64,000 bases of DNA from Flavobacteriaceae bacterium UBA3339. Lineage in GTDB: Bacteria; Bacteroidota; Bacteroidia; Flavobacteriales; Flavobacteriaceae. Of the stretch, positions 15,965-24,817 are shown piece after piece. The position numbers and the translations under genes are program-made. Below the pieces are notes generated by a model. It saw nothing but the letters and a program-made list of their open reading frames with translations, did no database searches and was not told where the DNA came from. Location of the stretch: the NCBI GenBank assembly GCA_002360925.1, contig DERN01000008.1:1-64000 (forward strand). The letters run 5' to 3'. Numbering within the stretch: position 1 is the stretch's first letter; the number at the start of each line of letters is the position of its first letter.

Positions 15965-18682
15965 TTACAAGTTATATTTCAGAGAAAAAATAATATATCT
16001 AGGCTGAACTTGATATTGAGAAGTTGAAATACTGAATTGAGAAAAATAATCTGAATTTAAAGTGGTTGTGTTTAAAATATTGGTTGCAGATATACGGTAT
16101 TCCCATTTAGAATCTTTCTTTTGATAAGCTAAGCTAGCGTTTAGAAAATCATAATCGTTTTTGACCGTTTTTGATTTGTTATAGTAATTGTTCAACGTAT
16201 AATCGGCAGTTAAAGAGAATCCTTCTAAAAAGTAATAATCTAAATTCAGTTTTGGACTTGAAGTATAATAGGTTTCTTCGGGATAATCATTGATCGAAAT
16301 ACTATAACTTAATTCTAAATTCGGAATGTCATCAAAAGTTGTTCGGATTCCGGCTGAATATCGCTGCGAAAAAGAATCTCTAGAAGTTGCTGTTACATTG
16401 CTTGTTGCTGGATTTATTTGCATAATGTTATTTTCTGACCAACGTAAATCAATATTAGCTTTTGCTTTATAATATCTGGCAAAAGTTCTTCCATATCCAA
16501 CATTTCCTCCTAAAGACTGATCTGCAAAATTAGAGTTAAAAGGAGTTGAAGTTACATTTATTCCGTTATATGATGCCATTGAATTAATGTTATCGAGCAT
16601 TCGTGAATAACTAATATTGGCGTAAATATTTTCTTGATTAAACATACTGAAACTGTAAAATGAAAGATTGTGTGTTTGAGAAGTTGAATTTTCTAAATAA
16701 CGATTTCCATTAAATAAACTACTATATCCCTGAAAAACATAGTTTTCTGCTATTTGAAGTATGTCTGTAAAATTGTTGGTAATTGAAAATCGATAATTTA
16801 AAGTTTGGGAACGTTTTATTTGAAATTTTGCATCGAAATTAGGAAGTACTTTTGAGAAATTATTCTTATTTGATGTTCCTAATTGTGTATCGTTCATTGT
16901 ATAATAATGCAAAGAAACGCCCGGAGTAAAAGTAAATTTACCAGTAATAAACTTATAAAATAAACCAATAAAAGCATCATTAAAAGCATATGTAACACGG
17001 TTATTTAACGAAGGATCATTTAAATCATTAATGATTTCATTATCTAATATTTGAAAAATATGTGAGTTAAAATTTTGATAAGAATTAGTGTTCCCAAGTG
17101 AAATGTTTAGATTCGATTTCTTTGTTAAGGCATAAAAATAATCAAGCTTTACATCTAATTTACTTGTTTTTAAAAAACGTTCTTGATTCATGTTTTGTCT
17201 TAGTTGTCCATCTATATAACCTGTTAAATCGAAAGGTTTTTGCGCTAAATTTGCGTGGTAAAAAGGATCTTCGTCTTGATATAAATGTTGCGCCTCGAAA
17301 GCAAAAACATGTTTATCGTTTGGAGCATAAAATAGAGCTGCATTTTGAGTAAACGAAACAGGATCTTGTTTTTTAAATGTTGAAATATTTTGACTTTGAA
17401 TAGTATTTGGACTTACTTGAGTTAGCAAATCATAATTTTCTGTTTGTTGTGATTTCTTAAAAAACAGATCATAATCAAACGTTACCTTTTTATTTGGTTT
17501 ATAATTCGAACTTAATTTAAGCATTGCCATTTCTGATTTGTTTTTACTATTTGTGTCCGATTCCTGTGTAGTTATAACCTCTCCCGTTTCTGTATTAAGA
17601 ATTTGATTTTTACTCCATGTATCCATAGCGGTTTTATTATCAGAAATGATTCCGAAACCACTTATTCTCCATTTTTCTGTTGGATTATAACTAAAGTTTG
17701 CCGCACCAAAACGATTAGTAATTTCTTTTGCTCTGTTATTTGGTATTAATGAAATTCCCAAATCGTTAGTAGAAACATTGAAGTTTGATCCGCCTTTTTG
17801 TGAAATGTTTTTTAATCCGCCAGACATTCGGAAATAATCACTAAAAGTCATCGGTTGTTCCCCAATATTATTCAAATTTGTAATAAAATTTAAGCTGTAT
17901 TTTTTACTGTAATAAAACAATTTGGGATTAACGTTATAACGTGAGTCTTCGTGTGCTACGCCTATTCCTGCGGTAATATCTCCAAACCAAAAGTTCTTTT
18001 TGCCTTCTTTTAATTTAATATTCATGGCTAAATTATCTTGATTATTGGTAACAGAACGCAATTGATCGTTTTCGTTATAATTTCGTAAAACTTCAACTTT
18101 ATCTACCGCATCTGCCGGAATATTGTTTACACCAAGTTTGGTATCTCCATCAAAAAAATCTTTGTCATCGACCATTAATTTAGATATCTTTTTGCCTTCT
18201 ACTTTTACATTTCCATCGTCATCTACTTCAACACCAGGTAGTTTTTTAAGAACATCGCCTAATTTTCGTTCGGTTCCACTTGTGAATGAATCGGCATTAT
18301 AAACAATAGTATCTCCTTTGATCGAAACAGGCATTTGATGTACAATTTCGATTTCGTCTAAAAGCGTAACATCATCTGTTAAAACAATAGGCAAAAAAAG
18401 GTCTTTATTTTCGGTTTTTACCTCAACCGTTTTAGGACTAAAGCCCAAATAACTTACTTTTAATTGATAATTGGTATTGGGTTTTAGATTAAGCGCATAT
18501 TGCCCTTTATCTCCTGTAATGCTGTATCCGTCCATTTTATCTAAATTAACATTTACAGCCATAATGTTTGCCATTTCAATAACAGTACCTAAACTATCGG
18601 TAACAACGCCTTGAACTTTAATATTTTGAGCATTTAAAAAAACTGTCGTAAAAAGTATGAATATGAGTAAATAGTGTTTCAT
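15965..18682 (-). CDS. outer-membrane beta-barrel protein with carboxypeptidase-like N-terminal domain (TonB-receptor-like)
   Basis: The 905-residue protein starts with a Sec signal peptide (MKHYLLIFILFTTVFLNAQ). Residues about 22-110 form a carboxypeptidase-D regulatory-like domain (IKVQGVVTDSLGTVIEMANIM, YQLKVSYLGFSPKTVEV). A plug-like region follows (KKLPGVEVDDDGNVKVEGKKISKLMVDDKDFF, IPADAVDKVEVLRNYNEN), then a long C-terminal beta-barrel ending in an aromatic-rich strand (QYQVQPRYIIFSLKYNL). This is the 'outer membrane beta-barrel family' branch of TonB-dependent-receptor-like proteins. Its substrate is unknown. It is the last gene of an operon with three GLPGLI genes, an association seen widely in Flavobacteriia; its start region is partly duplicated upstream of the third GLPGLI copy. 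Confidence 0.88.
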   Translation of the reverse strand: MKHYLLIFILFTTVFLNAQNIKVQGVVTDSLGTVIEMANIMAVNVNLDKMDGYSITGDKGQYALNLKPNTNYQLKVSYLGFSPKTVEVKTENKDLFLPIVLTDDVTLLDEIEIVHQMPVSIKGDTIVYNADSFTSGTERKLGDVLKKLPGVEVDDDGNVKVEGKKISKLMVDDKDFFDGDTKLGVNNIPADAVDKVEVLRNYNENDQLRSVTNNQDNLAMNIKLKEGKKNFWFGDITAGIGVAHEDSRYNVNPKLFYYSKKYSLNFITNLNNIGEQPMTFSDYFRMSGGLKNISQKGGSNFNVSTNDLGISLIPNNRAKEITNRFGAANFSYNPTEKWRISGFGIISDNKTAMDTWSKNQILNTETGEVITTQESDTNSKNKSEMAMLKLSSNYKPNKKVTFDYDLFFKKSQQTENYDLLTQVSPNTIQSQNISTFKKQDPVSFTQNAALFYAPNDKHVFAFEAQHLYQDEDPFYHANLAQKPFDLTGYIDGQLRQNMNQERFLKTSKLDVKLDYFYALTKKSNLNISLGNTNSYQNFNSHIFQILDNEIINDLNDPSLNNRVTYAFNDAFIGLFYKFITGKFTFTPGVSLHYYTMNDTQLGTSNKNNFSKVLPNFDAKFQIKRSQTLNYRFSITNNFTDILQIAENYVFQGYSSLFNGNRYLENSTSQTHNLSFYSFSMFNQENIYANISYSRMLDNINSMASYNGINVTSTPFNSNFADQSLGGNVGYGRTFARYYKAKANIDLRWSENNIMQINPATSNVTATSRDSFSQRYSAGIRTTFDDIPNLELSYSISINDYPEETYYTSSPKLNLDYYFLEGFSLTADYTLNNYYNKSKTVKNDYDFLNASLAYQKKDSKWEYRISATNILNTTTLNSDYFSQFSISTSQYQVQPRYIIFSLKYNL

Positions 18683-18712
18683 TTTGGTGTGTATAAAGAG
18701 TTAATTTCTAAT
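18669..18712 (-). repeat. direct repeat copy A spanning the start of the beta-barrel gene
   Basis: This 44-base stretch covers the end of GLPGLI copy 3, its spacer and the first codons (MKHYL) of the beta-barrel gene. It recurs with one difference exactly 850 bases away at 19519-19562, marking the unit of a tandem duplication. Confidence 0.9.
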
Positions 18713-19518
18713 CGATTGGTGTTCAATTATTACGCCTTCTTTTTTTGTGTCCATTTCTTCAAATCTTTTTTGTGCCATCTCTTCAAATTTTTTTTGAGAA
18801 ATTGTTTTTCCTTTGAAACGTTTTATAACAATTGGTTTCTTTGGATTTAAAATAATCTCTGAACATAAATAAACCGTATTTGGTGTATGCAATTCTAAAA
18901 TTAAACCTGGAAGCCCGCCGAATTTTTCAGGACCGTTCGCAATTGGAATTTGAGGCGTATACCAAGCCGTGTAAACAGAATCTCCCGATATTTTTTTATC
19001 AATCATTGTAAATAAATTCGTAGAGTTGTTAGTTTTTTGTTGCTCTTCCTCTTTAACGTTTTTCGTTGCTTTATAAGCGGTATAATTTCCGATTTGTTTA
19101 CTTTCGGTAGATAATTTCCAACCCGAAATATGTAAAGTGTCTTTGATTAAAAATGTTTTATTAAAATAGTCATTCTCTAAAATAGAATAATTTTCTTTTA
19201 AATTTTTGTATAATTTTCCTGCCACAATTGAGCTAAATGAAACTGTAATATGACTTGAAGCATTGTTTGGTTGTGCTAATTTTTCTTCTTCGGTATACAG
19301 CGATTCCTCTTTGGTAAATTCTAATATAAATGTTTTTTCACTCGCTTTTTTACAGCATCAATAAGATCTTCGGAAATTTTATTAGGGTTCTCTGCTACTT
19401 TTTCATCAAACTCTTTAAAACTCTTTTTGGTTTGATACGTTGCTTTTCCGGAGAAATCTTGCGCGGACATTCCCATAGATAAACTAAGGAATATTAATGT
19501 AATTTGTTTTTTTACCAT
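18701..19518 (-). pseudogene. GLPGLI family protein, copy 3, frameshifted
   Basis: Two frames together make one GLPGLI protein. The N-terminal part (from an ATG at 19518: signal peptide, DFSGKATYQTKKSFKEFDEKV) runs into a premature stop at 19321; the rest (KASEKTFILEFTKEESLYTEEEKL, then NGPEKFGGLPGLILELHTP, to KFEEMAQKRFEEMD) continues in the next frame down to 18701. The break lies in a run of six A near 19340-19346: one more A would restore the frame and give AVKKASEKT, like copies 1 and 2. It is a close paralogue of copy 2 and arose by tandem duplication (see the repeats at 18669 and 19519). It may be dead, phase-variable, or a base-calling error. Confidence 0.85.
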
Positions 19519-19532
19519 AAATAGTGTTTCAT
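19512..19532 (-). other. duplication scar: start of the beta-barrel gene fused to GLPGLI copy 3
   Basis: Reading ATG AAA CAC TAT TTA TGG TAA, the sequence repeats the first five codons (MKHYL) of the beta-barrel gene and then runs into the start of GLPGLI copy 3 (ATG at 19518). It is the junction of the tandem duplication; ATTTA is shared by both parents at the join. Confidence 0.85.
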
Positions 19533-19562
19533 TTTGGTGTGTATAAAGGGTTAATTTCTAAT
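19519..19562 (-). repeat. direct repeat copy B between GLPGLI copies 2 and 3
   Basis: Partner of 18669-18712 with one base change (A to G in the spacer). It contains the end of GLPGLI copy 2, the spacer and a copied start of the beta-barrel gene. Confidence 0.9.
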
Positions 19563-20402
19563 AGTTTGAAATCGAAGCGTTTTATTTCCTTCTTTTGTAT
19601 TCATTTCTTTAAGTCTTTTTTTCATCAAATCATTAAATTCTTTTTGAGAAATTGTTTTTCCTTTGGGACTTTTTACAACAATTGGTTTTTTTGGATTTAA
19701 AATAATCTCTGAACATAAATAAACCATATTTGGTGTATGCATTTCTAAAATTAAACCAGGAAGTCCGCCGAATTTATCAGGCCCGTTCGCGATTGGAATT
19801 TGAGGTGTATACCAAGCGGTGTAAACAAGATCCTCAGGTGCTTTTTTATCCATCATTGCAAGTAAATCGGTAGATTTATCTGTTTTTTGTTCTTCTTCCT
19901 CTTCTGAAAAAGAATGTTTAACTTTAACGGTTTTTGTCGCTTTATAAGCGGTGTAGTTTCCGATTTGTTTACTTTCGGTAGATAATTCCCAACCCGAAAC
20001 ATGTAAAGTATCTTTGATTAAAAATGTTTTATTAAAATAATCGCTCTCTAAAATAGAATAATTTTCTTTTAAATTCTTATATAATTTTCCTGACGAACTT
20101 GAGTTAAACGAAATTGTAATATTACTTGAAGTATTGTTTGGTTGTTCTAATTTTTCTTCTTCCGTATACAACGATTCTTCTTTGGTAAATTCAAGAAAAA
20201 AAGTCTTTTCGGAACCTTTATTCATAGCTTCTTTTATTTGTTTCAGCATATCATCATTTAATAAGGAGTTTTTATCACTTTTTACTTTTTCATCAAAGTC
20301 TTTAAAGCTCATTTTTGTTTGATATGTTGCTTTTCCGGAGAAATCTTGCGCGAATATTCCCATAGATAAACTAAAGAATAATAATGTAATTTGTTTTTTC
20401 AT
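19551..20402 (-). CDS. GLPGLI family secreted protein, copy 2
   Basis: The 283-residue product has a signal peptide (MKKQITLLFFSLSMGIFAQ) and the family hallmark NGPDKFGGLPGLILEMHTPN near residue 205, preceded by the Trp-Tyr-Thr motif AWYTPQIPI. Other shared parts are DFSGKATYQTK at the mature N-terminus and KTFFLEFTKEESLYTEE. GLPGLI proteins are Bacteroidota-specific, secreted or periplasmic, usually encoded next to TonB-receptor-like barrels, and have no established function. This copy is intact and differs from copy 3 by scattered substitutions and small indels. Confidence 0.9.
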   Translation of the reverse strand: MKKQITLLFFSLSMGIFAQDFSGKATYQTKMSFKDFDEKVKSDKNSLLNDDMLKQIKEAMNKGSEKTFFLEFTKEESLYTEEEKLEQPNNTSSNITISFNSSSSGKLYKNLKENYSILESDYFNKTFLIKDTLHVSGWELSTESKQIGNYTAYKATKTVKVKHSFSEEEEEQKTDKSTDLLAMMDKKAPEDLVYTAWYTPQIPIANGPDKFGGLPGLILEMHTPNMVYLCSEIILNPKKPIVVKSPKGKTISQKEFNDLMKKRLKEMNTKEGNKTLRFQTIRN

Positions 20403-20528
20403 AAATTATTTTAATTGACGTTAAAAAAGTGATTTACATTTCTTTTTTTTCGAAAAGTATTTTATAAATATAGAGTAAATATTTTAAATACCTGAATTTT
20501 ACTTTTTTAGCATATATAGTTTCGCTTT

Positions 20529-21329
20529 TTATGAATTATTATAATTAATCCCTTGTCCGTTTTTTACATTATTTATTAATTCCTTAAGCATATCGTTAAA
20601 CTCATTTTGAGTAGTCAGTTTCCCTTTTAGTGGTTTAATTTTAATTGTTTTTTTAGGATTTAAGATGACTTCGGAGCATAAATAAACCTTATTCGGAGTA
20701 TGTAATTCTAATATCAAGCCAGGAAGTCCACCAAATTTTTCTGGTCCATTCGGAATAGCTATTTCCGGAGTATACCAAGCGTAATAAGTTTGTGGTTTTA
20801 CATACTTTTCATCAATCATTGCAAGGAAACTGATTGTTTCTTCGTCTTCATTATCTGTTAATAAATTTACAGGAACAACAGTTTTAGAAGCTTTGTAAAC
20901 GGTATAATTTCCAATTTTTTTACTTTCGTTCAAAAGTGTCCATCCTAAGTTATGTAAAGTATCTTTTATCAATAAGGTTTTTCCTAATAAATCGCTTTCT
21001 AAAAGCGAGTAGTTTTCTTTTAAGTTTTTATATAATTTTCCGTCTGTTTCTGAACTATATGAAATAGAAATACTATTATTCGTTGGTTGTTCTAAGCTTA
21101 TTTCTTCGGTATACAACGATTCTTCTTTTGTAAATTCTAAAAAAAATGTTTTTTCAGAAGCTTTCTGCATCGCTTCGTTGAATTGTTGTACTGATTCAGC
21201 AGAAGGGTTTTCTTCTGCCTCAAGTTTTTCAAAACTTTGTTTAGTCAAGTATGTTGCTTTTCCCGAAAATTCTTGAGCAAATGTTGTAATAGCTAAAACA
21301 ATAGCTAGTAGTGTAAAAAGTTTTTTCAT
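20529..21329 (-). CDS. GLPGLI family secreted protein, copy 1
   Basis: The 266-residue protein begins MKKLFTLLAIVLAITTFAQ (signal peptide) and continues EFSGKATYLTKQSFEKLEAEEN. It has KTFFLEFTKEESLYTEEISLEQPTNN, AWYTPEIAIPNGPEKFGGLPGLILELHTPN and a final NPKKTIKIKPLKGK. I chose the ATG at 21329 because it directly precedes the signal peptide; the longer frame to 21383 has no proper start. It is the first gene of the minus-strand operon, diverging from the histidine kinase across a 122-base region that carries TTAACG repeats. It is the most distant of the three paralogues. Confidence 0.9.
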   Translation of the reverse strand: MKKLFTLLAIVLAITTFAQEFSGKATYLTKQSFEKLEAEENPSAESVQQFNEAMQKASEKTFFLEFTKEESLYTEEISLEQPTNNSISISYSSETDGKLYKNLKENYSLLESDLLGKTLLIKDTLHNLGWTLLNESKKIGNYTVYKASKTVVPVNLLTDNEDEETISFLAMIDEKYVKPQTYYAWYTPEIAIPNGPEKFGGLPGLILELHTPNKVYLCSEVILNPKKTIKIKPLKGKLTTQNEFNDMLKELINNVKNGQGINYNNS

Positions 21330-21388
21330 TGTAAAATATGTTATTTTTATGTTTAGCAAAGCAATAAATAGTAGTGTTATCAACCTAC

Positions 21389-21418
21389 TTAACGAAAGTT
21401 AACGATTGTTAATGCTCA
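21389..21418. promoter_or_regulatory. three 10-bp direct repeats, candidate response-regulator operator
   Basis: TTAACGAAAG, TTAACGATTG and TTAATGCTCA follow each other with a 10-base period in the divergent region between GLPGLI copy 1 and the histidine kinase. Direct repeats at one helical turn are the usual binding pattern of OmpR-type regulators. Read on the minus strand they lie just before a TTG-N16-TTGCTTTG promoter-like sequence for the GLPGLI operon. Confidence 0.45.
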
Positions 21419-21451
21419 GTTTTTCAACTATATTGTGCTTATTTTTGACTT

Positions 21452-22954
21452 ATGAAAAAACAAAACAGAATAGTGTTTTTTGTTGGTGTTATTGTTTTAA
21501 TTACTGTAGCAATACAGTTTTATTGGAATCAAATTCAATACGAAAACAACAAACAACAAGTTGTTAATGAAGTAGAGAATGCTTTAAATAATGCAGTTGA
21601 TAACTATTATAACGAACTTTCTAAAAAAACATTAATTGCGTATGCTTACGGTTTTAAGAGAGATACGATAAAGAAAATGGATGCTTTCGGAGTTGTTACA
21701 GAAGAAATAATTTCTTCGAAAATAGCCGGAATGTACAGCGATACTTTAATAAAAGGAAAACCGAAATTTGATAAAAATTTTGAAGTGCTTTCTAAAAAAA
21801 TACAGAAAGAAACTTTCGAAACTATAACATATTTAGATCGAATTAACGGAACATTTGACAAAAATAAAGAGATTAAACTTTTTAAAGGAAACGAGCAAAT
21901 AGATAGTTTAAAAAATTTGGAAGATGCGGTTGTTAAAGCTGTTGCATCATTTCCTTTTGAAAAGATCGATTTTTTAGAACTTAAAAAACAGATAAATAAA
22001 GAATTAAATAAAAAAAATATTCGTTTTGATTATTCTTTAATTCAAAAAGATAAAGCAAATAAAACAATTGATTCTTCAGGAGTTTTTGATCATACAAAAT
22101 TACCGTTTATAGCAATTTCTAAAACTACTTTACTTCCCAATAAAAACACGTTAGAACTATATTATCCCGATGTTTTTTGGGTAACTCTTAAAAAAGGAAT
22201 AATAGGAATCGTTCTTTCCTTAGTATTGAGCGGAATGGTTGTTTTTAGTTTGTTTTATTTGCTTCACATTATTAGAAAACAAAAGCAACTTTCCGAAATA
22301 AAAAACGATTTTATCAGCAATATTACGCACGAGCTAAAAACACCAATTGCCACTGTTACCAGTGCTATTGAAGGAATTCAGAATTTTAATGAAGACAACA
22401 ATCCTGAAAAAAACAAAAAATACTTAGAAGTTGCTGCACTACAATTAGATAAACTTAAAATTTTGGTCGAAAAGATAATGGAAACTTCGATTATAGAAAG
22501 TAAAGACTTAAATCTTGAAAAAGAAAATACCGATTTAATACAATTGATTAAAGATTCAATAGATGAAAATAAATTAAACACCCATAAAAAAATCGAGTTT
22601 AATAGTAATGTTGATGAATTTAATTACAAGGTTGATGAATTTCATTTTAAGAATGCTATTTCTAACTTAATAGAAAACGCCGCTAAATATGGCGGAAATA
22701 AAATAACTGTTTGTTTTAATTTGATAGAAAATAAAGCTGAGATAGAAATTATCGACAATGGAAGTGAAATCCCAAAAGAACATCAAAAAATGATTTTTGA
22801 TAAGTTTTATCGAATTCCAAATAAGAACAAACACAACGTTAAAGGTTTCGGAATTGGGTTGCATTATACCCAAAATGTTATCGAAAAGCACAACGGAATT
22901 ATTGAATTGAAATCAGATAAAAACAAAACGACTTTTAGTATTAAACTGCAATAA
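21452..22954 (+). CDS. membrane sensor histidine kinase
   Basis: The 500-residue kinase has an N-terminal membrane helix (about 8-25), a periplasmic sensor of about 210 residues, a second helix (about 250-273, IIGIVLSLVLSGMVVFSLFYLL), then the HisKA domain with the phosphoacceptor in FISNITHELKTPIATV, and the HATPase domain (N box LIENAAKYGG, G1 IIDNGSEIPKEHQ, G2 GFGIGLHYTQ). The periplasmic part resembles no sensor I recognise. The response regulator gene starts three bases after its stop. Gene order next to a divergent GLPGLI/barrel operon suggests that the pair senses an envelope signal and controls that operon. The closest described pair I can name is Bacteroides RprX/RprY, by architecture only. 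Confidence 0.93.
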   Translation: MKKQNRIVFFVGVIVLITVAIQFYWNQIQYENNKQQVVNEVENALNNAVDNYYNELSKKTLIAYAYGFKRDTIKKMDAFGVVTEEIISSKIAGMYSDTLIKGKPKFDKNFEVLSKKIQKETFETITYLDRINGTFDKNKEIKLFKGNEQIDSLKNLEDAVVKAVASFPFEKIDFLELKKQINKELNKKNIRFDYSLIQKDKANKTIDSSGVFDHTKLPFIAISKTTLLPNKNTLELYYPDVFWVTLKKGIIGIVLSLVLSGMVVFSLFYLLHIIRKQKQLSEIKNDFISNITHELKTPIATVTSAIEGIQNFNEDNNPEKNKKYLEVAALQLDKLKILVEKIMETSIIESKDLNLEKENTDLIQLIKDSIDENKLNTHKKIEFNSNVDEFNYKVDEFHFKNAISNLIENAAKYGGNKITVCFNLIENKAEIEIIDNGSEIPKEHQKMIFDKFYRIPNKNKHNVKGFGIGLHYTQNVIEKHNGIIELKSDKNKTTFSIKLQ

Positions 22955-22957
22955 TTT

Positions 22958-23635
22958 ATGGATAAAATAAAAGTACTTTTGGCAGAAGACGAAGAAACTT
23001 TGGCAATGATTGTTAAAGAAAGCCTTGAAACAAGAAATTTTGAGATATCGATTGCTTACAACGGAATTGAAGCTTCTGAACTATATCTTAAAAATGATTT
23101 CGATGTTTTGGTTTTAGATATTATGATGCCCGAAAAAGATGGACTTACCTTGGCTAAAGAAATTCGAAAGACCAATAAAAATATTCCCATTATTTTTCTT
23201 ACTGCCAAATCACAAGTACAAGATGTTGTAGAAGGATTTCAGAGTGGCGCAAATGATTATCTTAAAAAACCTTTTAGCATGGAAGAACTGATTGTAAGGA
23301 TTCAGGCGCTTGTGGGAAGAGTCCATTCTATTAAAGAGTCAAAGATAGAAACAGTTGGCAAATACACTTTTAATTATACCAAACAAACGCTCGAATTCGA
23401 AAATGAAGTATTAAATCTTACACATCGTGAAACAGAACTTTTACATATTCTTCTCAATAATCGAAACGAAATTGTAGAACGCAGTATTATTCTTACCAAA
23501 ATTTGGGGAAAGGATGATTTTTTTAACGGACGAAGTATGGATGTTTTCATTACAAAACTTCGTAAAAAACTATCACAAGACGAATCTATTCAGCTCATAA
23601 ATATTAGAGGGAAAGGTTATAAGATGATATTTTAA
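22958..23635 (+). CDS. OmpR-family response regulator
   Basis: The 225-residue protein has a receiver domain (KVLLAEDEETLAMIV with the acidic pocket, phosphoacceptor Asp in VLVLDIMMPEKDG, conserved Thr in FLTAK and Lys in DYLKKPF) and a C-terminal winged-helix DNA-binding domain (LTHRETELLHILLNN, RSMDVFITKLRKKLSQDESIQLINIRGKGYKMIF). It is the partner of the preceding kinase, with a three-base gap, so the two are surely co-translated. A likely target is the TTAACG repeat cluster at 21389-21418. Confidence 0.95.
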   Translation: MDKIKVLLAEDEETLAMIVKESLETRNFEISIAYNGIEASELYLKNDFDVLVLDIMMPEKDGLTLAKEIRKTNKNIPIIFLTAKSQVQDVVEGFQSGANDYLKKPFSMEELIVRIQALVGRVHSIKESKIETVGKYTFNYTKQTLEFENEVLNLTHRETELLHILLNNRNEIVERSIILTKIWGKDDFFNGRSMDVFITKLRKKLSQDESIQLINIRGKGYKMIF

Positions 23636-23712
23636 ATTGTTAGTTTAAACTCTGTTTAAAAAGAACAGAGTCATAAAGTTGTATTTCTGCTCATTTTCAT
23701 TATTCAAATTCA

Positions 23713-23720
23713 TAACTTTG
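23713..23720 (+). promoter_or_regulatory. candidate -7 box for aroC
   Basis: TAACTTTG matches TAnnTTTG, 47 bases before the aroC start; no clear -33 element. It suggests that aroC is transcribed separately from the two-component genes. Confidence 0.45.
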
Positions 23721-23767
23721 TGAGTAAGTACATTTTTGATTAATAAATCAATAATAGAAAAAACAAT

Positions 23768-24817
23768 ATGGCAGGAAATTCTTTTGGAAAAAAATACGTT
23801 ATTACAACTTACGGCGAATCGCACGGAATGGCAATTGGTGGAATTATCGATGGTTGTCCATCTAATTTTGAGTTGGATCTTGAAGCAATTCAAAACGAAT
23901 TAAATCGACGTAAACCTGGACAATCTAAATTAGTAACACAACGAAAAGAAAGCGACGAAGTTGTTTTTTTATCGGGGATTTTTGAAGGTAAAACATTAGG
24001 AACTCCTATTGCATTTCAAATTTTAAATACAAATTCAAAATCGAACGATTACGATTTACTAAAAGATTCGTTTAGACCAAGTCATGCCGATTATGTGTAT
24101 CAACAAAAATATCAACACAGAGATTATCGAGGTGGCGGAAGAAGCTCGGCTCGTGAGACCGTTGCTCGAGTTGTAGCCGGAGCTATTGCAAAACAGATTA
24201 TAAATCCAGTCGAAATTCAAGCGTATGTTTCATCTGTAGGAACTATTTGTACATCGAAAAAATACACCGAATTAGATTTATCATTAACCGAATCGAATGC
24301 TGTTCGTTGTCCTGATTTAGAAACAGCTGCTAAAATGGAACAATTGATTTTAGATACCAAAAAGAAAGGTGATACCGTTGGCGGAATCATAACTTGTGTT
24401 ATTAAGAATGTTCCGATTGGTTTAGGTGAGCCTGTTTTTGATCGATTAGAAGCCGAATTGGCTAAAGCAATGCTTTCTATAAATGCGTGTAAAGGTTTTA
24501 GTTTGGGAAGCGGTTTTGAAGGAGCTAAAATGTTTGGATCGCAACATAACGATTATTATAACGTTGACGGAACAACAAAAACAAATTTTTCTGGCGGAAT
24601 TCAAGGTGGAATAAGCAACGGAATGGATATTTATTTTGATGTCGCTTTTAAACCGGTTGCTACTTTATTGCAATCTCAGGAAATGTTAACTGCGGAAGGA
24701 AAATTAGAAACAATTACAGGAAAAGGTCGTCACGATGCTTGTGTTTTACCGCGCGCCGTGCCAATTGTTGAAGCAATGGCAGCTTTGGTTATTGCCGATT
24801 TTATGGTTAATCGTTAG
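23768..24817 (+). CDS. aroC: chorismate synthase
   Basis: The 349-residue enzyme makes chorismate from EPSP, the last step of the shikimate pathway, using reduced FMN. Signatures: GNSFGKKYVITTYGESHGMAIGG at the N-terminus, RPSHADYVYQQKY, the RGGGRSSARETVARVVAGAIA segment near residue 125, and GRHDACVLPRAVPIVEAMAAL near the end. Length is normal. Its stop overlaps the stop of the convergent thiN gene by 11 bases. Chorismate feeds the menF step encoded at 30914. Confidence 0.97.
   Translation: MAGNSFGKKYVITTYGESHGMAIGGIIDGCPSNFELDLEAIQNELNRRKPGQSKLVTQRKESDEVVFLSGIFEGKTLGTPIAFQILNTNSKSNDYDLLKDSFRPSHADYVYQQKYQHRDYRGGGRSSARETVARVVAGAIAKQIINPVEIQAYVSSVGTICTSKKYTELDLSLTESNAVRCPDLETAAKMEQLILDTKKKGDTVGGIITCVIKNVPIGLGEPVFDRLEAELAKAMLSINACKGFSLGSGFEGAKMFGSQHNDYYNVDGTTKTNFSGGIQGGISNGMDIYFDVAFKPVATLLQSQEMLTAEGKLETITGKGRHDACVLPRAVPIVEAMAALVIADFMVNR

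Noticed and set aside
18669..19562. CRISPR or insertion-sequence interpretation of the repeats near the GLPGLI genes
   Set aside because: There are only two copies, they flank a homologous coding copy, and no transposase or short spacer array exists; a tandem duplication explains them.
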